Source: Ectocarpus siliculosus (taxonomy: Eukaryota > Sar > Phaeophyceae > Ectocarpales > Ectocarpaceae). Taken from it: DNA of 64,000 nucleotides. The stretch covers positions 1 through 64,000 of the forward strand of contig FN648456.1 of assembly GCA_000310025.1 (NCBI GenBank), in the 5' to 3' direction. A model generated the notes under the pieces. The model searched no databases. It saw only the letters and a program-made list of their open reading frames with translations, and was not told the DNA's origin. Position numbers and translations under genes: made by a program. Shown piece by piece: positions 30,862 to 41,675 of this stretch. Each line of letters opens with the position of its first letter. Positions within the stretch are counted from its first letter, which is position 1.

Positions 30862-31811
30862 GTGTTCCCGCAACGCCGCCCTGACGCTCGCCCGCCGCCT
30901 GCCGCCGGTCCGCTGCTTATACGACTCCAACCGCGACCAGATGCCGACACGGGCCTCCACGCGGAGCGGCAGGGCAGCGGCTGGGCAAGCAGGGCGAGGT
31001 CGGGCGGCGACACCTTCGACACCACGCACGAGAGGTCTACCGCGCGATCGGTGGCGAGCTCGACGGCTCGCCCCTCGACGCGCAGCGGATCACGTACTCC
31101 CGCGAGGCGTCGAGCGGTATCCTCCTCGCGAGCGCCAGGGACAGGCACCCGCGGCGACCCCCCCGCTGATGAGACTGAGCTCGCTTCTCTCCGCGGGCTG
31201 GTGGACGGCCTGAGGGAGGAGCTGCAGCGGAAGCGCGATGAGGCTGCCGGTGATCGCCAGCAGCTTCAAGCAACGATCGACGACCTGATCGCCACCCAAG
31301 CAGCAGGACCTGGCCTTCCGGGGGGGGGGTGCAACTTGTGGGGCACAACCGCCCCACCATCGGCCTCTCGGGCCCCCGCTACACCCAGCGCCGAGGCGGC
31401 TAAGGCTACGGCAAAGGATAGAGCGCGGATGTGGGGGGACCTCCGCCGGGTAAAAGCGTGGCTCATCCTGGGGCGGCCCCCGGCAGTTTCAAAACTGTCG
31501 CAGATGGAGTGGCAATCCTTGCTTCGCAAAGGCGTCCTGGTGACAGAGAAAGTGGCGGCATCGCTCGACACGCTCGTGGTTACTGCTTCGCCTTCAACTC
31601 GTCGTCCGGTTGCCATGATCGTAACTGCCCACACATCCACGCCCAGAACCCTTCCCACGCTAGGCGCGGAGCGTCCGAAACTCCGGCAACCGGCGCGCGC
31701 GGCGTTGGCCACGGCAACGGGGGAGGGCGCGGAGGAGAGGCGCGCGCCGCTGGCGAGGGCGGCGCGAGACCCAAGGCCGCTGGCTTCTTCACCCACGGGA
31801 AAGACAAATAG
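30862..31811 (+). pseudogene. Gag-like protein with CCCH finger, one frameshift
   Basis: The first frame (30862 to about 31560) has an Arg/Pro-rich N-terminus, a coiled-coil segment (LASLRGLVDGLREELQRKRD) and a helical domain (ARMWGDLRRVKAWLILGRPP, SQMEWQSLLRKGVLVTEKVA). A 1-base shift near 31540-31570 leads to ARGYCFAFNSSSGCHDRNCPHIH, a compact CCCH finger (CX8CX4CX3H) like those ending DIRS-type Gag proteins. A Gly/Ala/Arg-rich tail ends at the stop at 31809-31811. The next gene starts less than 100 bp on, leaving no room for reverse transcriptase. Gag would bind element RNA. The shift is either a lesion or a frameshift site. Confidence 0.65.
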
Positions 31812-31904
31812 GGGTGCGGGCTCTCCCGCGTAGCGGGGGGGCCTACCTCGGATGGCAGCGCACCTGCGGCTAAATCGAACGGCAGCACGCCGGTCTACAC
31901 GAGG

Positions 31905-33059
31905 TTGGCTCCAGGGCTATCAGCAGGTTCAGGACCTGGGACAGGCAGGACGGGACTTTGTTACCGACGTCTTGGCATGCAGCTCGTCGAGCACTCAGTT
32001 GCGTCTTCGTCTAGAAGGACTTACACGTCAGGCTTCAACTCTTGGTGCACGTTTCGCAGGCTGACGGAGAAGCCCAAGTTCCTAGGGCAACGTGCCGGGG
32101 ACCTTCATGTGTGGGAGTTGATAGACTTCGTAGCCTGGTGTTTCGAGTCTGAGGGTAATCTAGCGAGTACAATATCCGGAAAACTCACGGCTGTACAACA
32201 TTTTCATAGGCTGGAAGCTTCTGTCGAGCTAGACTTGTCGTCTCCGATGTTGAAATGTGCGCTAAGGGGGATTGCGAGGAACCACGTGGCTGTGGGGACG
32301 GTACGCCGTGTGCGCCTGCCTGTGTCTTGGCGTATGCTGCTGGACGGGGAAAGCGCAAGCCAGAACTGGGGGGAAGGGGGCAGAGTGATGTGGCTGTGTC
32401 TGTGCTTGTCCTATCTCTTTATCACACGGTCTGATGAGGTGTTCGCGAATGATGCGGGCAGGGTGCATGAGGCACACTGTCTTACGAGGGCGGACGTAGC
32501 ATTGTTTGCTGGCGAGACGCAATTAGTCTTTAGTCACTATCGTAGAGCAGACCGTGTCGAAATGAGGTTTAGAGGGCACAAGGCCGATCAAGAGCAGAAA
32601 GGAAACATACGGGTTCGTACGCGAGACGAAGTCACCGGACCGCAGTCAGGTGTGAGAGCACGCGGTGGCGCGGTGGCTCTTGTGGTGGAGCTGTTATCGT
32701 GTCATGCGACGTTCCCTGACTCCGCACCGTTGGCTTCGTACCGTAGTGGAAGAGCAGTGAGAGTAGTGAGGTATACTGCTGCCCTCCGTGCACTCAGAGA
32801 AGTGGTAGCGAGGTCGGGGCGTAACCCCCAGGAGTACGCGTTGCACTCGTTGCGAATTGGAGGCGCGACGGCTCTTGCATCGGGCGGAGACATCGCAGAA
32901 CGAGTGATTCAGAGAGAAGGGAAGTGGAGGTCGGATGCATACAAGCCGTACGCGCGAAACAATGTAGAGGATTCGCGGCGAGTGTCACGGAAACTTACAG
33001 ACGGCAGTAGGATCGTATCGAGACAGCCGGGGGAGGGGACCGTCTGGGGGAACGGATAG
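31905..33059 (+). CDS. Tyrosine recombinase of the split-repeat element
   Basis: 384 codons, uninterrupted. The N-terminal core-binding domain begins around SSSRRTYTSGFNSWCTF (residue about 35) and runs through WELIDFVAWC and ISGKLTAVQHFHRL. The catalytic domain has the first Arg in LFITRSDEVF, a candidate Lys in RGHKADQEQK, HxxR in ALHSLRIGGATAL, Trp in GKWRSD, and the Tyr nucleophile in YKPYAR. All positions needed for strand exchange are present, so it could be active. It probably recombines the circular element with the target, as in DIRS, PAT and Ngaro. The stop at 33057-33059 lies 41 bp before B1. The start is the first ATG in frame; translation could begin slightly earlier by frameshift from gag. 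It is only distantly similar to the YR at 24.6 kb. Confidence 0.85.
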   Translation: MAPGLSAGSGPGTGRTGLCYRRLGMQLVEHSVASSSRRTYTSGFNSWCTFRRLTEKPKFLGQRAGDLHVWELIDFVAWCFESEGNLASTISGKLTAVQHFHRLEASVELDLSSPMLKCALRGIARNHVAVGTVRRVRLPVSWRMLLDGESASQNWGEGGRVMWLCLCLSYLFITRSDEVFANDAGRVHEAHCLTRADVALFAGETQLVFSHYRRADRVEMRFRGHKADQEQKGNIRVRTRDEVTGPQSGVRARGGAVALVVELLSCHATFPDSAPLASYRSGRAVRVVRYTAALRALREVVARSGRNPQEYALHSLRIGGATALASGGDIAERVIQREGKWRSDAYKPYARNNVEDSRRVSRKLTDGSRIVSRQPGEGTVWGNG

Positions 33060-33100
33060 TTGACTTATTCGGTAGTCGTCCAGAAACTGACCTCGATGTG

Positions 33101-33339
33101 GGTGTTGTAGAATGGTGTGTACCATTTGAGGACTTGGTCAGTTTTGGGACTCCTGCGTTTGCAGTCGTAGTCCCCCGGCTAGTATTTGTGGGGAGAGAGA
33201 TGGATTTGTAAGAGTTGACGCCGGCCTTTGCAGCTAACGCGGCCGGAGAGACGATGAGCGTTTCGTGCGTCTCTCTCCCCAACACGTAGCCTAGAAACCG
33301 AAGAAATAATGAAGCAATTCGAAAGAAAACAAAATAAAA
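33101..33339 (+). repeat. Split direct repeat B1
   Basis: 239 bp from GGTGTTGTAGAATGG to GAAAACAAAATAAAA. Direct copy of 33670-33908. Confidence 0.9.
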
Positions 33340-33601
33340 GGAAGGTTTGTTCGTCGAAGCAGATAGAATAAACTGGTGTTTATTTTGTAACAGTCGAATT
33401 AGAATTTGGCTTCATTTTCTACCGGAAACCCAGGGTCACGGTGTTTGGAATTATTAGTCTATAGTTGGGGGTGTCATTCCGTGATCGAGTCCACGCAGGG
33501 GCTGTAGCAAAGTCGGGTAACGTGTGACAGCTACAGAGCGCGTGAAGCAACGGAAGGACAGCAGCAGCCGCCTAACGCAGTAGCGGCGGCAGTTTAGAAA
33601 A
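33340..33601 (+). repeat. Split direct repeat A2
   Basis: 262 bp, direct copy of 27643-27904, abutting B1 with no spacer. Confidence 0.9.
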
Positions 33602-33669
33602 TCCCGCCCTCCCATCCCTTTTCTTTCGAAGGTGGGGGCATAAGTTCGGGAATATTCGGTATCTAGTCA

Positions 33670-33908
33670 GGTGTTGTAGAATGGTGTGTACCATTTGAGG
33701 ACTTGGTCAGTTTTGGGACTCCTGCGTTTGCAGTCGTAGTCCCCCGGCTAGTATTTGTGGGGAGAGAGATGGATTTGTAAGAGTTGACGCCGGCCTTTGC
33801 AGCTAACGCGGCCGGAGAGACGATGAGCGTTTCGTGCGTCTCTCTCCCCAACACGTAGCCTAGAAACCGAAGAAATAATGAAGCAATTCGAAAGAAAACA
33901 AAATAAAA
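33670..33908 (+). repeat. Split direct repeat B2
   Basis: 239 bp, direct copy of 33101-33339. Its last base is the right end of the element. Confidence 0.9.
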
Positions 33909-35819
33909 TGCGGGGAAATGCCTGGTGGTGACCAGCTCCATACTTCGTGATGAACGATCGTGGTTTTGTAGACCAGGGCATTCGAGCTCGCTCTGGCACG
34001 GTGGGGTGAAGAGGTTTACGAATGGCGCCCCGTGCATGTTCCGACGCGGGGTATTCCCTGGTTTTCTTTGTGGGACTTCAGTCGTTCGTGTTGTGCCACG
34101 TTTGTTTCTCGCAGTTGTTTGGCGTTTTCAATCGAAGTGTATGGAACGACTTATTACCATCATCGGGTCCTCATGGGTTTTTCTCTCTCGCAGTTGTTTA
34201 GTGTTTTCAATCGAAGTATGGCACGACTTACTACCCTCAGCGGGTCCTCCAAGGTCATTCTCTGCCTCAATGGAAGTGACATCCTTGCGGCTGCCTGCTT
34301 AATTTTCAGTGGTCGTTACCTGTTGCCATGTTCTCGTATACCGTGTATCGGCAAGAGCGTCCGCGGGTGTGTTTTCGGTGAGAGGCTTCAAGGTGACGAC
34401 AACCGCGTACGTATATGACCATTTTTGTACGGCCTTCCCAGGTTTCTATTGGTGGCGTCCAACTTGGTATGGCGACAGTACTCTCATTTTCGTCGTGAGA
34501 CGTATACGACACTTTTCATTGTACGCAGAGTAATAAAATGTACACTTTCAGTATCCTTTTTCCGTACAACTACAACCATCCAAGGCTACACAGGAGGGGT
34601 GTGTGGACAAGAAATCCAATCCTTGTCGGCAGCTCCTGCGTACGGCAACGAACAGCACGTATTACAAGTAATTTAGCTTTCGATGTCCCTTGTAAGTACC
34701 AAAGCACGTGGTTCAGCCTTGTAGCCGGTCACGAGGAAAACTTGACCCACAGCTTCACGCACGAGGTGTTGCGACACGTCATTCCATGTAGGTACACTGT
34801 TCGTGGTTGCCAACCTCCGTGAGAGGTTGTGCCAGCGGACTCCCACCTCTTCTTGCACGAGGACGACGACAAGAGTGCCCAGGACAACAAAAGCAATCTT
34901 TGGGAAGATGTGGCGCATAGAACCCTCCGTTGACAAGGCCCCTCACGCATAAATATTTTCTACCACGAGCATTTACCTTATTTTTTGCTCGTTTTATCCA
35001 AAGAACACACCACACTTATTCCATTCGCCGTACACTGCGACACAACCCCGAACAATCACACACATGATCTACGTTATTACCAAAGTTGGGTGCACACGCT
35101 CAGCCTAGTTGAACTGCTGCGCAGCGTATCACCGTGCCCGCCGCAATGTCTAAAAGGCCAACGGTGCGGTCCATGGACTCTGCGGTAACGCTTGGGGCGG
35201 CAGCAGCAATGGAATCAGCATGATGTAACAAGTTGTGGCCATGAACAAAAGCGAAGAGTCGAGTTATTCGCTGTTGGTACGTACACCAAGGCTGTAAACT
35301 GCGACCGGGGCGGCAACTCACTGGCGCTAACCCTCACGCGCCCCCGATACCCTTTCGCTGGGGGGGACGCGACCCCGACCATAATGCCATCTGACTAGAG
35401 TAGCGTTTCCAGCTACCTGCCCTTGGTAGCTGATGACCTTCCGCTTGAAATACGTGCTCTGGGATCTTTACACTTCGTATATACGCATTTCCTCCGTCAG
35501 TCAGACTATGCCTTCATATGTTGCTAGGTGATGGATCATCGCCTTTCTTTGTCATGGGTGGTAAGCATAGCGCGCGTATGCATCCAGTTTACGCGAGGTT
35601 GAACGGTAAGGACAGGCGCCACAGGTGAATGGCTTACGAGTACCAGCCATGCGCAGTGTTGCATCGCGTTACCCGCTGTGTGCCCCCGAGAAAGAGAGTG
35701 GCTTGTCCGAGAGGAAGAAAATGCCGGGTGCCGAACCCAAAGTGTCCACAACGAGGAGTACGTATGCATACATCTAACAGAGGGAGTTTTGCAATTTCCA
35801 ACGTCGTTCCCATAGTCTA
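33909..35819. other. No gene recognised; one short tandem duplication
   Basis: A 79-bp step separates two copies of CTCGCAGTTGTTTGGCGTTT / CTCGCAGTTGTTTAGTGTTT near 34109 and 34188, each followed by an AACGACTTA/CACGACTTA block. Other frames are short and unlike known proteins. Confidence 0.45.
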
Positions 35820-36088
35820 GGTACCCACGCCTTATGGGTGCCCATGGGTACAATGCCCATGGGGCGTGGGTACCCATGGGTACCCATGGGCATTGCCCAT
35901 GGGTTCCCATGGGTACCCATGGGTATGCCCATGGGTACCCATGGGAAGCCATGGGTATAACCATGGGTACCCATGGGTACCCGTGGGCATGACCATGGGT
36001 ACCCATGGTCACGCCCATGGGTACCCATGGGTATACCCATGGGTACCCATGGGCACGAATAAGGATAATGTACATCACCCGAACAGCG
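35820..36088. repeat. Decamer array at the truncated end of the right KDZ unit
   Basis: About 24 CCATGGGTAC-type units, some with GCATTGC or GTATAC variants. It ends GGGCACGAATAAGGATAATG, a relative of the unit terminus at 44744 (GGGCACGAATAACGATAGTG) in the same orientation. Left of it the similarity to the left KDZ copy stops, so this may be a short array-only insertion that cut the right copy. Confidence 0.75.
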
Positions 36089-36656
36089 CAAGCTATTTTA
36101 CCCCTAACTCTACTCCTAACCCCACCACAGCTACAGGACAATAGGCGCGTTCCGGCCGGGATGGTCCCTCCGACATGGGTTCTCAGCCGAGGACGGAACG
36201 CGCCCGGCAGACGACGCGAACGATTTTTATCACACCGCATGGACTTGAGACAGAAGCTCCACACACCAACATCAGTTGAGGGTGTACATCACCATGTACT
36301 CCAAGAATACACTGTAGGAGGGCCTGCGATTGAAGCCCACTGACACCGCAGGCTTCGGGTTTAACCTATTTTGAACGTGGCGGTATCGAGTGTATCATAA
36401 CGAATCTGGCGCACATGGGAGCAGCCGGACTTAAGCCACATTGATCGGCACCATCACAAACCCCTTGCTCCCTTGTCACTGCGTGCGTGTGTGTGCCGAC
36501 AACATAGCCTGAGGACATGAGGATGCTCCGTGCAGTTCTAGGAAGGAAGATCAGCTGGGGGAGTCTTTCCGCGAGCTGGTCTTGCGGGATCATCTGCGGG
36601 ATAGTGCCCCTCTTGGAGGCGGAAGGATGTGCCGATGTGGACGCGGCCCTGAAACA

Positions 36657-36753
36657 TGTTGAGGCAACAGCACTGTCACTGCAGTTGCTGTACAGCTATT
36701 CCTTCAGCTGTGGCTACAAAGTAGCTGGCATGTGATGCGAGGTTAGGTAGGCA
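36657..36753 (-). repeat. Copia 3' LTR, truncated
   Basis: 97 bp matching 41438-41534. The remaining 140 bp or so of the LTR and the polypurine tract are missing, replaced by the homopolymer that follows. Confidence 0.85.
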
Positions 36754-36787
<34 letters not shown>

Positions 36788-36790
<3 letters not shown>

Positions 36791-39700
36791 TCCGCTTTCT
36801 GAAGCGACGTCGATATTTGCTTCACGTCTACGACTCCATCAGCTACCAGCGACCTTACGTGGTGAAACTTTACGTCAATGTGCTTCGTCCTTGGGGTGAT
36901 ACGGAAGCTACGAGTTAATTTTAGAGCTCCCGAGTTGTCCTCCCACACCACGGTTGCTTCTTCCTGAGTCTGATTTATGGTGTCCAGCAGGTGGCGGAAG
37001 TACTTGATGATGTTGCACCCCTTCGACAAAGCCACGAACTCTGCTTCAACGGAAGAGGTCGCCACCACCGTCTGCTTGGATGATGTCCATTCCACCGGTC
37101 CACCAGCGAAGTACAACACGACTCCCGTGGTGGAGTAGCCCTTGTCTAGGTCGCCTGCAAAATCTGAGTCGACAAACGCCGTAATGACGTTTCCATCTCC
37201 GGCGTCCTCGCCGTAGCGTACACCGATTGATATCGTACCTTTCATGTACCTGAGTACGCGTTTGAGTTTCTGCATCGCCCTCGGACCTGGTTTCGCCATA
37301 CTCCGCGTCAGAACCATTACGGAGTGAGTAATGTCGGGCCTTGTGCACCTGCTGAGATATAGAAGCGAGCCTGTGGCGGAGCGGAAATATGTGGTATCCT
37401 CCGCTGACAGCACCTCGTCCTCCAAGACGGACACCGGTCCAGCCTCAGACGGAGATGTCGTCGGACGCGCGTCGGCCATGCCGAACTTGTCCAACACTGC
37501 GTTGGTATACGCTTCCTGTTCCAAAAGAATCGTCCCTGCGGCTCTGTCTCGGTTGATTCCCATACCGAGTAGGAATCTGGCTCCTCCCAGGTCCACCGTT
37601 TCGAAACGCTCATTCAGCTGATCGACTATGCTCAGCACTTTGTTCTCGCCCTCCCCGGTCAGCAGAATGTCATCCACATAAACGAGAAGGAGCACATCTC
37701 CGTCGTCCAGGATGTACAAGCACGGTTCAGCGGTGCTCTCAACAAATCCGATCTTCAGGAGAAAGTCGTGCAGAGTGCCCCACCAGCCTTTTGGGGAAAA
37801 ACGCAACCCGTAAAGCCATGCTCTGAGCTTCCAGACTTGCCTGGCTCTCCCGCTGTCGCACGAGAATCCTTCCGGGGGAATGACGTACACTGGTTTCGAT
37901 CTCGGTTCCATCCTCGCGTGGAGGAACGCCGTCCTGATGTCGGCTTGGCGAAGAACAAGTCCATTCTTGGCTGCATGCGCAACTATCAGATGGACGGCTT
38001 GGAGAGACGCTACCGGTGCAGCATTGTCGGTTCCGGTCTCAGCTTCGTAAAATCCTTGCACTACGATTCTCGATTTCTGTCGCACAGCGATGCCGGCCTC
38101 GTTGTACTTCCATTTGTAGATGTATTTTGACGGGATGATTTGAGCATCGCACGGGGGATCGACCCACTCATAAACGTCGTGGTCTAGCAAGGAGCGATTC
38201 TCCTCCTCCATGCTTTTCATCCATCCAACAGCATCTGGTCCGTTGACCGCTGCGCGGTAGTTCGGTGGATCGGCGGGCATGTATCCTAGTTGGCCAGGTA
38301 TCCCTTGACCAAGGTTCCCGATCTCACCTCCGATCACCAGCGCGTATTCCGTTTCGAACACCTGCTCCGTCGTAAACAGGTTCAGACGGTCCCGCGGCCT
38401 TGTCGTACGACCGCTTTTGCGCACCGCGGGTGGTTCTTCGTCCGGTCCGTCGTTCGTTTCTGCTAGTTCTGGTTCCTCGTCTTTTGTCTCGGCCCCAGTA
38501 GTGATGATGCCGGGCTGGAAAATCTGGCCTTGTTCGGGAAATGGGTCAGACCCGTGCATGGGGCGGGCGACGTCGCAGGCATCTACCTCGCGGAATGACA
38601 CTTCAGCAGAGTTTGTAATTTTGAGTGGTTCCGCCGGGTCCCATAGCCGCCACGTCTTGCTGGTTGTATTGTATCCCACCATGTAATACTTCTTGGCCCT
38701 GGCAGAAAACTTATCGTTTCGCGAGCGAGCTTCTACGTGTTTAAACGCTACAGACCCCCACTCATGCATGTGCTTCAAGCTGCCGAGTGGTTTGTCCTCC
38801 CAAACCTCAAGTGGTGCTTTGCCGTCCAGGACGTCAGTAGGTGTGCGGTTCTTGATGTAAATGGCGGCCTTCACGGCTTCCGCCCACAGTTGACGCGGTA
38901 GGTGCGGAGCTCCAAGCATGAGACTACGTGCTGCACCGATGACGGTCCCGAAACCGCGTTCGGCGACAGCATTCCCTTGAGGGACGTACGGGGGGCTTGT
39001 CTCCACAGCGATCCCGAAGGACCGACACATTGCTAAGAACCTACCCTTGAAGTCGGCTGCGCCATCGCAATGGATTTTCCCGATGCAGATGCCCTCGGGA
39101 TCGGCGACTTCTTTAATCAGTGTTTCGAGCGCGTCAGTCACTCCATCCTTTGTCTTCAGGGGAATGCCCCACCGCATGCGAGATTTATCGTCGGTGAACA
39201 TTACGATATGCTGACATCCGCTATACGATGGCACACCATGTTTTCCCCACAGGTCGAGATGCATAAGCATCATTCGCGTCAGTGAACGGGCGCGGGCCAA
39301 CCGGGGGGTGACTCGCCTTCTTGCTTTTGGATACATCGCACACTTCGCAGTCACCTGGTTGAATGTTGGTGATGAACTTGATGCCGGTGCCTTCCTTATC
39401 CGAGAGCTGCTTCAGGGCGCGCGCATTGCAATGTCCCATCCTCCGGTGCCAGACACCGGCATCGGTATCGGCACGGAAAACCAGCGGAGAACTAGGCAGG
39501 TCGAGATTCAGGTCGTCCAGGATGAGATTCACGACGTACATTCGAGGCACCTCTGCTGTTGATATGGGGAAAGACAGGTTCCGGCTTCGCAGGGCCGGAG
39601 GTGCCGAAAGTAGATCCGTCTTCACCCCCTTCTCATCCAACGCTCCGACAGAAAATATGTTTGCTCCAAGATCCCGCACAAGCAGAACCTCCAATTCTAT

Positions 39701-41380
39701 CGGGACGGGTTGACCTTTGTCATTCTTGAGTTTGAACTTCAGCGTACCTTTCTTGGTGGCGCTGGATGTGCCGCACGAACCCTTGATGCGGACGTCGCAG
39801 TCAACCAAGTCGACTACATGTTGTGAGACTGGGCTCTCGCCGCTTACCATGTGTCCCGAAGCGGCGGTGTCGATGAACACCCTCGTATGCTCGGCGGGCG
39901 CTGTCTTGTCCACTGCACGAAAAACGTTGGTGTACGCGACCAGCTCCTCATGCTGTATCGCGGCAGGCGGGTCCATTTCCTGCTCGTAGGAGGCAGCAGG
40001 CTCCTCGGTTTCCTCTGCTGTGGCAGGCGCAATCGGCACCTGCAATGGGACAGCACGTTCCAACAATGGTAGCGAAGCTGTGGCAGGCGCAGCCAACACC
40101 TGCCCTACATTGACATCGGACGCCTCCTCAGGGGTCGATGCAGCAGGCGCAAACGGCACCTGCTCGGGATCGCCTATGGCGATGTCGAACGATTCCAGCG
40201 TGAGGTCGACCTCGCGCGCGTGCGTGAGCCACGCCTGTGTCGTGGCTTCCGCGATCGTGTTGACCTGCTGCTGCTGCTGCGGTTGCTGTTGTTCACGGTT
40301 CGAAAACCGCGTGGCATTGGAGGCGCGAAGCGGGCAGTTCGTCCAGGTGTGTTCCGTAGAATTGTGACAGTAACTGCATAAGCCGTCCCTGTCGTACCCG
40401 CGTCTTTGCTGTGAGTGGTTTGGCCGTCCAGAGGGCCGGTTGTCGGAAGACGCACCACCAGCTCCGTTGCCAGAAGTTGCGCCGCCATGGTTCTGGTCGT
40501 TGCTGTTGTTCCCCCTCGACGACCCGTTGTTACGGTTCGACGAGTTGTTCCAGCTGCCACGTCCGCGTCCACCGCGCTGCGCGCGTCCACGACCATGATG
40601 ACCGCCGCCCTTACGGAAAGAACGCGCTCCACCGTGTGTGACGGTATTCAGCGCACGGCTGCTGCTTCCGGACGCGTTCTTCGAGGCAACTTTACCACGA
40701 ATGTGCATCGCGTGGAACGAAGTGGCTCGGTCGGCGACCTCCTCGAAGGACAAGACGCTCCCAGCAGCCTGGCCGCACAGCAGCCCTGTCTTGAACTCTT
40801 TGTAGTGGTCGTCCGGCAGTGCTTTCAGGAAAGCGAACGTCTTTCGGTGGTCAGCCACCGTGTCGTTATACACGGCTAGCTCCGTGCAGATCCGGCGCAT
40901 GTCTTGAATAACATTGGCCGGATCAAAGTCGTGGTCCGCAGTAACTGCCAAAGATATGAACTTCTCGTGCAGCTCCTGCGTACGGTATACCCCAGCGGCC
41001 TGGTACTTTCGTTCCAAGGCGAGGAATGCTCCACGACCGTCTCCGTTGTAGGAAGACCCGATAGGCGCGTATGCCTGCACAGTCTGTGAGGCCGCGCTCT
41101 GGTAGCCCCCGGTTTCAGATGTAGCGAGCATCAGCCGGGTAAAGATCTGTCCGTTCTTGTCCTGGTATCCTTCCAGGGCAGTTTGGTATGCCAAAGTCTG
41201 GTTTGGCGTAGCGCTTGGTCCAGGATCCGTAGGGGCTTTCTCCACTCCCAACAGAACCTTGTGCAGCTTGTCCTCCATAAATAAGGAGGTCTGCAGAGTT
41301 CGCCAGCCGACGTAGTCGCCTGGGTCACCACTGAACTTGGCGAATCCTCTTCGGATCTCGCCTGACGAGCCGGTAGCCAT
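36788..41380 (-). pseudogene. Copia Gag-Pol polyprotein, one frameshift and 3' damage
   Basis: From ATG at 41380: Gag capsid-like domain (FAFLKALPDDHYKEFKTGLL), Gly/Arg/Asn-rich linker, one zinc knuckle CSYCHNSTEHTWTNC (CX2CX5HX4C), protease (VFIDTAASGHM), GAG-pre-integrase HHCC zinc site (WHRRMGHCNA ... CEVC). A frameshift near 39260-39300 then falls inside the integrase. The second frame continues with the integrase DDE (MHLDLWG, IHCDGAADF, NAVAERGFG), the reverse transcriptase (LLVYVDDILLTGE), and RNase H (ITAFVDSDFAGD, VEAEFVALS, VVWEDNSGAL). The end TSLQKADIF is normal, but then the poly(T) run is read into the LTR. A shift inside a domain is a lesion, not programmed gag-pol shifting. 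In other respects it looks young and could have been the trans-acting partner type for gag-only elements, though LTRs here do not match theirs. Confidence 0.85.
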
Positions 41381-41437
41381 GCTTACCGACGCTTGTGACT
41401 CTGGTGTACTAGCTCGAGCAACTCGAGGCTCAAAACC

Positions 41438-41675
41438 TGTTGAGGCAACAGCACTGTCACTGCAGTTGCTGTACAGCTATTCCTTCAGCTGTGGCTACAA
41501 AGTAGCTGGCATGTGATGCGAGGTTAGGTAGGCAAACACACAGAGTGATATTATTATCCACACAGACGCCCAAGCTGTCTTCACCTGACGGTTACAGACT
41601 TGGCAACGCCTTCACAATACCGCATAAACCCATGCAGTAGAATAGAGTCGTTCTTGTACCGCAATTACTCCAACA
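41438..41675 (-). repeat. Copia 5' LTR
   Basis: 238 bp, TGTTG...CAACA, followed by AAACA. The inner side reads GGTTTTGAGCCTCGAG in element sense; I cannot assign a primer tRNA. Confidence 0.85.

Larger units (their letters stand above)
27643..33908 (+). mobile_element. Split-direct-repeat (PAT/Ngaro-like) element with gag and YR but no RT
   Basis: 6.27 kb. The repeat order is A1 (27643-27904), coding region, B1 (33101-33339), A2 (33340-33601), a 68-bp spacer, B2 (33670-33908). A1 equals A2 (262 bp) and B1 equals B2 (239 bp) by eye. The B1|A2 junction (AAAATAAAA|GGAAGG) is exactly the end of B2 joined to the start of A1, as expected if an element circle is cut and resealed. This architecture is diagnostic of PAT- and Ngaro-type DIRS retrotransposons. 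Gag-like and YR genes occupy 30.86-33.06 kb. The reverse transcriptase and RNase H that should lie between them are absent. No target duplication is expected or seen. Confidence 0.85.
36657..41675 (-). mobile_element. Ty1/Copia LTR retrotransposon
   Basis: 5.0 kb, minus orientation. The 5' LTR is 41438-41675 (238 bp, TGTTG...CAACA). The 3' LTR is reduced to 36657-36753 (97 bp, the distal part), and a run of about 33 A (36755-36787 on the plus strand) replaces the rest. The target duplication is AAACA (36652-36656 and 41676-41680), and the left KDZ copy at about 20830 shows the empty site CTGAAACATATTTTTCCC. Gag, protease, integrase, reverse transcriptase and RNase H are all present in Copia order. 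Confidence 0.9.

Noticed and set aside
27643-33601. A1 and A2 as ordinary LTRs of a 6-kb LTR retrotransposon
   Set aside because: The ends lack TG...CA and a target duplication, and the B1/B2 pair with the exact B1-A2 junction fits split direct repeats with a tyrosine recombinase instead of an integrase.
35536-36264. 242-codon minus-strand frame with WVPMGTHGYP repeats
   Set aside because: Product of the self-complementary decamer array, which reads open on both strands regardless of function.
36755-36787. Poly(A) tail of a LINE or processed copy
   Set aside because: It lies inside the Copia element between pol and the remaining LTR, with LTR target duplication outside, so it is not the end of a retrocopy.
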